A stretch of DNA of 64,000 bases from Poecilobothrus nobilitatus (taxonomy: Eukaryota; Arthropoda; Insecta; Diptera; Dolichopodidae), in contig OX352774.1 in NCBI GenBank assembly GCA_947095535.1, positions 248,707,825 through 248,771,824 of the forward strand, given 5' to 3'. The notes under the pieces are model-generated. The model saw only the letters and a program-made list of their open reading frames with translations. It searched no databases and was not told the origin of the DNA. The position numbers and the translations under genes were made by a program. This document shows positions 60,903-64,000 of this stretch, in pieces. How positions within the stretch are numbered: the stretch's first letter is position 1; the number at the start of each line of letters is the position of its first letter.

Positions 60903-61328
60903 ATTGGTCGCGTTCAGTAGCATCTAGCGCTACAAAAAAAACTGCAGCGCTCGATAAAATTTTCTACTGAATGATTTTTTTATCTAGCGCTACATGAATT
61001 TTACAGCAAGAAAATTTTACGCTAAATTATGTAGCGACTTTTTATTGACGTTTATGTCTTCACATTTAATGTCAAAAATTTTTGTTTACAAGATTTTGTG
61101 AGAATTTATGGATTTCAAGCATTTTTTTAAAAATTGGTAAATTAAGAGATCAAAAATATAAGATTTAAAAAACAAAAATACGATATAAATAAAATAAAAA
61201 TATACGAAATGTCTCACAAAATTAAATTTCTTTAATTTTGCTGCAAATCATTCAGTACAAACGTGCAGCGCTAAATTCTACACCGCTGCAATTCAGTACA
61301 GCGCTAGATTCTCCTAAACGTGACCAAT
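60903..61328. mobile_element. MITE with imperfect inverted ends of about 28 bp
   Basis: The left end ATTGGTCGCGTTCAGTAGCA, followed by TCTAGCGCT, pairs with the right end (reverse strand ATTGGTCACGTTTAGGAGAA followed by TCTAGCGCT). Inside both ends GCAGCGCT and TACTGAATGATT recur. The element is 426 bp with no transposase and no clear target duplication. Confidence 0.75.
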
Positions 61329-61547
61329 GTCAAAAATTCAATTATGTATTGTCAAAAATTCAATTCTAAAGAAGGAAGTAAAAGAAAAAGTTTGTTCGAA
61401 ATGAATTATGTAATTTAATTAGAAATCGAAATAAATTCGTTTTTTTTTATTTTTTTTTTTTTATTTTTAAATAAAATTTAAATGAATTATGTATATATTA
61501 TATACATACTTGAATTTGAGTATTTCAATTTTAATAACATTGAAATA

Positions 61548-61577
61548 TATACATACATACATATGTATGTATGTATG
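61548..61577. repeat. CATA/TATG palindromic microsatellite
   Basis: TATACATACATACATA is followed directly by TGTATGTATGTATG, forming a long perfect palindrome. Confidence 0.8.
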
Positions 61578-61993
61578 CACTGAACAGGGTTAATCATAAT
61601 TGGTTAAAATCAATAAGTATACAATGTATTATGGGAGATTTTCATGTAAATTTTTCACATTAAATATTTTATTAAATATTTCATTGTATTTCCTTTAAAT
61701 CCCTTGTACAGTTACTGACTGCAAAATTAATATTAGAAAAAGACGTCTCCTTCCTTTTAAAGTTTGTTCAAAAGTGAAAAGCACATTTCACATTTTATAC
61801 CAAAAAAAAAATTCTTTTTACATGTGCATACATAATTATATCGTATCAAACTGACATTTCAAATAATCGTTGTAACATTGCATTTATACTTTACCAGATA
61901 CAATTTACTGAAACATTCTTTCAATACTCCCAAATTTTTAAAAAATTGTACAAGCTATTTATTTATTGATTAATTCTAACGCCTAATCCACCT

Positions 61994-62450
61994 TCATCGT
62001 GTTGCGTATATCTCGTAACGCCCCTTTGATAATACCTTCGTTAATATATCGCCAAGTTGTTCTTCTGTTGCCACGTATATTAAATTAAAAAACTTCTTTT
62101 CAAACTTTTCTCGAATAAAGCGGTATCGTACATTTATATGCTTTGTTCGTTTATGAAACTCTGAATTTTTTATTAGTCCAATTGCGTTCTGGTTATCTAA
62201 GAGTAATTTTGAAATTTTCTGTTCCTTGGTCAGATCATCAATTAATCTTTTTAGCCAAATTAATTGTTTTACTGCTACAGTAGGTGCAATATATTCTGCT
62301 TCGGTTGTTAACAATGCAACAGTCTTGTTGATTTCCATCTGACAGGCTCACCATTGAGCATGAATATTACTCCAGACGTTCATCTTCTGGTTTTTGTATC
62401 ACCTGCATAATCAGCATCACTATTACATAATGTAATGAATACTTCTATGA
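61994..62450 (-). pseudogene. Broken Ty1/Copia RNase H, C-terminal end of Pol
   Basis: On the minus strand the stretch from about 62447 reads TLCNSDADYAGD, then a TGA stop within the usual DRRSTSG block, then SGVIFMLNGEPVRWKS. A one-frame shift near 62335 leads into the open stretch KTVALLTTEAEYIA, LIWLKRLIDDL, LLLDNQNAIGLIKN and FHKRTKHINVRYRFIREKFE, ending at the stop in 61994-61996. These are the hallmark blocks of Copia-type RNase H. One stop and one frameshift make it dead, and it is truncated at about 62450. An LTR may begin shortly after the stop (GTTAGAATTAATCA at about 61980 on the minus strand), but I cannot confirm it. Confidence 0.88.
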
Positions 62451-62459
62451 AATAAAAAT

Positions 62460-63400
62460 ATTATTTAGTTTTCAATAAAGTTGTATGTATTTGTTGTTTT
62501 TGATGAAAAATCAGAAAGAAATTTAATTTAATCCTTTATTGAGCACATTACAGGAGGTGGAGGATGTACATATTTCTTTTTATAATTTAAAAAAACAAAA
62601 CGTTTTGACATATAGCTAAAAAAGTCAAAACATATATGTATATATATACTTACGTAAACATTGTTTTGCTGGGCGATCCATTTTTCGTTCGTTTTCGATA
62701 GATTTTCGTCTTTGGATAAATATATTAAAAAAGAATATCTACAAAGTATATCTTATTTTCATAGAAAAAAAATATGTACGTAAATGATTCTATTTATTTA
62801 TTATTGTTTTTTTTTCGCTTAGTTAGTAAATCGTTTATTTAAAGTCATTTGATTTTTGTGATCAAATTAATATGAAAAAGGAGATGAAAGATAGAAAAAT
62901 TAAAAATGCTTTAGTAAAACACAAATTTTTAAATATGTATTTCCTTTCTTATACAACCACCCTATATCATTTTACATTACATAAAAGGACTAATTCGATT
63001 GTATTGAAATGAAAAATATATATACTTATGTATTTTCATTATAATATTTAATTTCATTATTTATATTATTGTATTATATTATATTATTATAAAACCTGTA
63101 TATTGCGTCAAGACACTATAAACTACATTTAAGTACCTCTATTAAGTAAACTATAAAAATTGCAAAAAAAAAAATATTAAGAATATTATGTATATTAAAA
63201 TTATACTTTATAAAAAATTAAAAAAAATTACTAGATTAATAAAATACAAAATAAACTCAATTATATATATATATATAAATAAATACAAAAAAAAGAAAAT
63301 AAAAAAACTGAATTATAAAAAGATTATGTATAACGTAAAGTGAAATAAAAATTTATGTAAAAAATAAAAAACATAGAAAATTAACCAAAATCTTTTATTT
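62460..63400. other. Intergenic AT-rich DNA, no gene seen
   Basis: No coding or RNA signature is visible here. Confidence 0.45.
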
Positions 63401-63403
63401 ATT

Positions 63404-63892
63404 AAGTGTATTCACGAGTTGATGCAAAGTGATCTTGCACAAGTGCAAAATTTTACACCGTAGCATATTTCAATTTTTTGACAGTTAAAGTGCACAATTT
63501 GTTGTTGTTTTCATGTATAAAAAAGTGCAAAATTTTGCAAGACTATGCAAGAACTAAATCCTATTGCATATTTGTGCAGGACCATTGCAAAGTTTGTTTA
63601 TATATTTTTTGTAAGTGCTATAATATTTTTTGTAAGTGATAAAAATTTAAAAAATGCCTAAAAAAAGTGAAAAAAAAATTATTTCTAATTATTTATTAAG
63701 TCAAGCATATGAAGTCAAGCATACAAATATCTGAAATTTTTGATAAGCATATTAAATTTTTATGTAAACAAAACAAGCACATCAACGATATTTGACAGTT
63801 CAATAAAAATTCATGCTAGGGTTGTTCACGAGTTGGTGCAAATATGTGCTACGATGCAAAAAAAATTTTGCACTAACTCGTGAATACCCTTA
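63404..63892. mobile_element. MITE with GTATTCACGAGTT ends
   Basis: The left end AAGTGTATTCACGAGTTGAT (63404-63423) and right end (reverse strand AAGGGTATTCACGAGTTAGT from 63892) are inverted repeats with two or three mismatches. The right end also carries a second, inward copy (TTCACGAGTTGGTGCAAA at about 63829-63846), so that end is itself a hairpin. The body is rich in TGCAAAATTTTG words. ATT flanks both sides and could be a short duplication. No transposase is present. Confidence 0.75.
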
Positions 63893-64000
63893 TTATATAT
63901 ATAAATATTTAATCTAACTTGTTCTTAATTAAAATCGAAGAATCCTTGACTAATAAAACTAATGTTGGGTTATCTCACAAAAATCGGTCATATAAATTCT

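Overview
The window is eukaryotic nuclear DNA from an insect. It is extremely AT-rich, with long A and T runs everywhere. A true fly (Diptera) is the most likely source, because the forkhead pair resembles the fly fd19B branch of the FoxG/sloppy-paired group and because one repeat (28139-28844) has the TATACCCTACAC / GATGTCCGTCCGT character I associate with fly genomes. The order-level call is inference. There are no rRNA genes, CRISPR arrays or bacterial-type operons.

Only three protein genes are well supported. Positions 1-33500 and 56300-64000 hold no intact gene that I can support. Two nearly identical single-exon forkhead transcription-factor genes lie in tandem on the minus strand (33760-34698 and 38618-39568). 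Each sits in one of two diverged direct-duplication blocks about 2.3 kb long and about 4.86 kb apart. A six-exon plus-strand gene (47168-56063) encodes a protein of about 2856 residues with a signal peptide, two CUB-EGF-Kelch-PSI modules, laminin-type EGF repeats, one membrane segment and a cytoplasmic MAQRPF motif. It is a full-length orthologue of Megf8, and all five introns are 55-99 bp.

The rest is a dense graveyard of mobile elements. It includes two copies of a tRNA-headed SINE with target-site duplications, a frameshifted endonuclease fragment and a separate reverse-transcriptase C-terminal fragment from non-LTR retrotransposons, and a broken Copia RNase H. Several short inverted-repeat elements are present, one with a TAA duplication and one of mariner type with TA. 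A repeat present at least four times and a fly-type repeat with three internal 143-bp units complete the set.

The most unusual pattern is a set of elements whose two ends are arrays of degenerate units of about 15 bp, arranged in opposite orientation at the two ends. I see it at 16811-17361, 36139-36549, 41901-42597 and 59755-60361, with a single-sided array at 44270-44392. The unit sequence differs between elements but the period and inverted layout recur.

The forkhead duplicates are almost identical from about 280 bp upstream of the start codon through the forkhead domain, while their 3' coding ends and outer flanks have diverged. This suggests gene conversion or strong selection on the promoter and DNA-binding half. 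I see no functional link between the forkhead pair and Megf8 beyond proximity.
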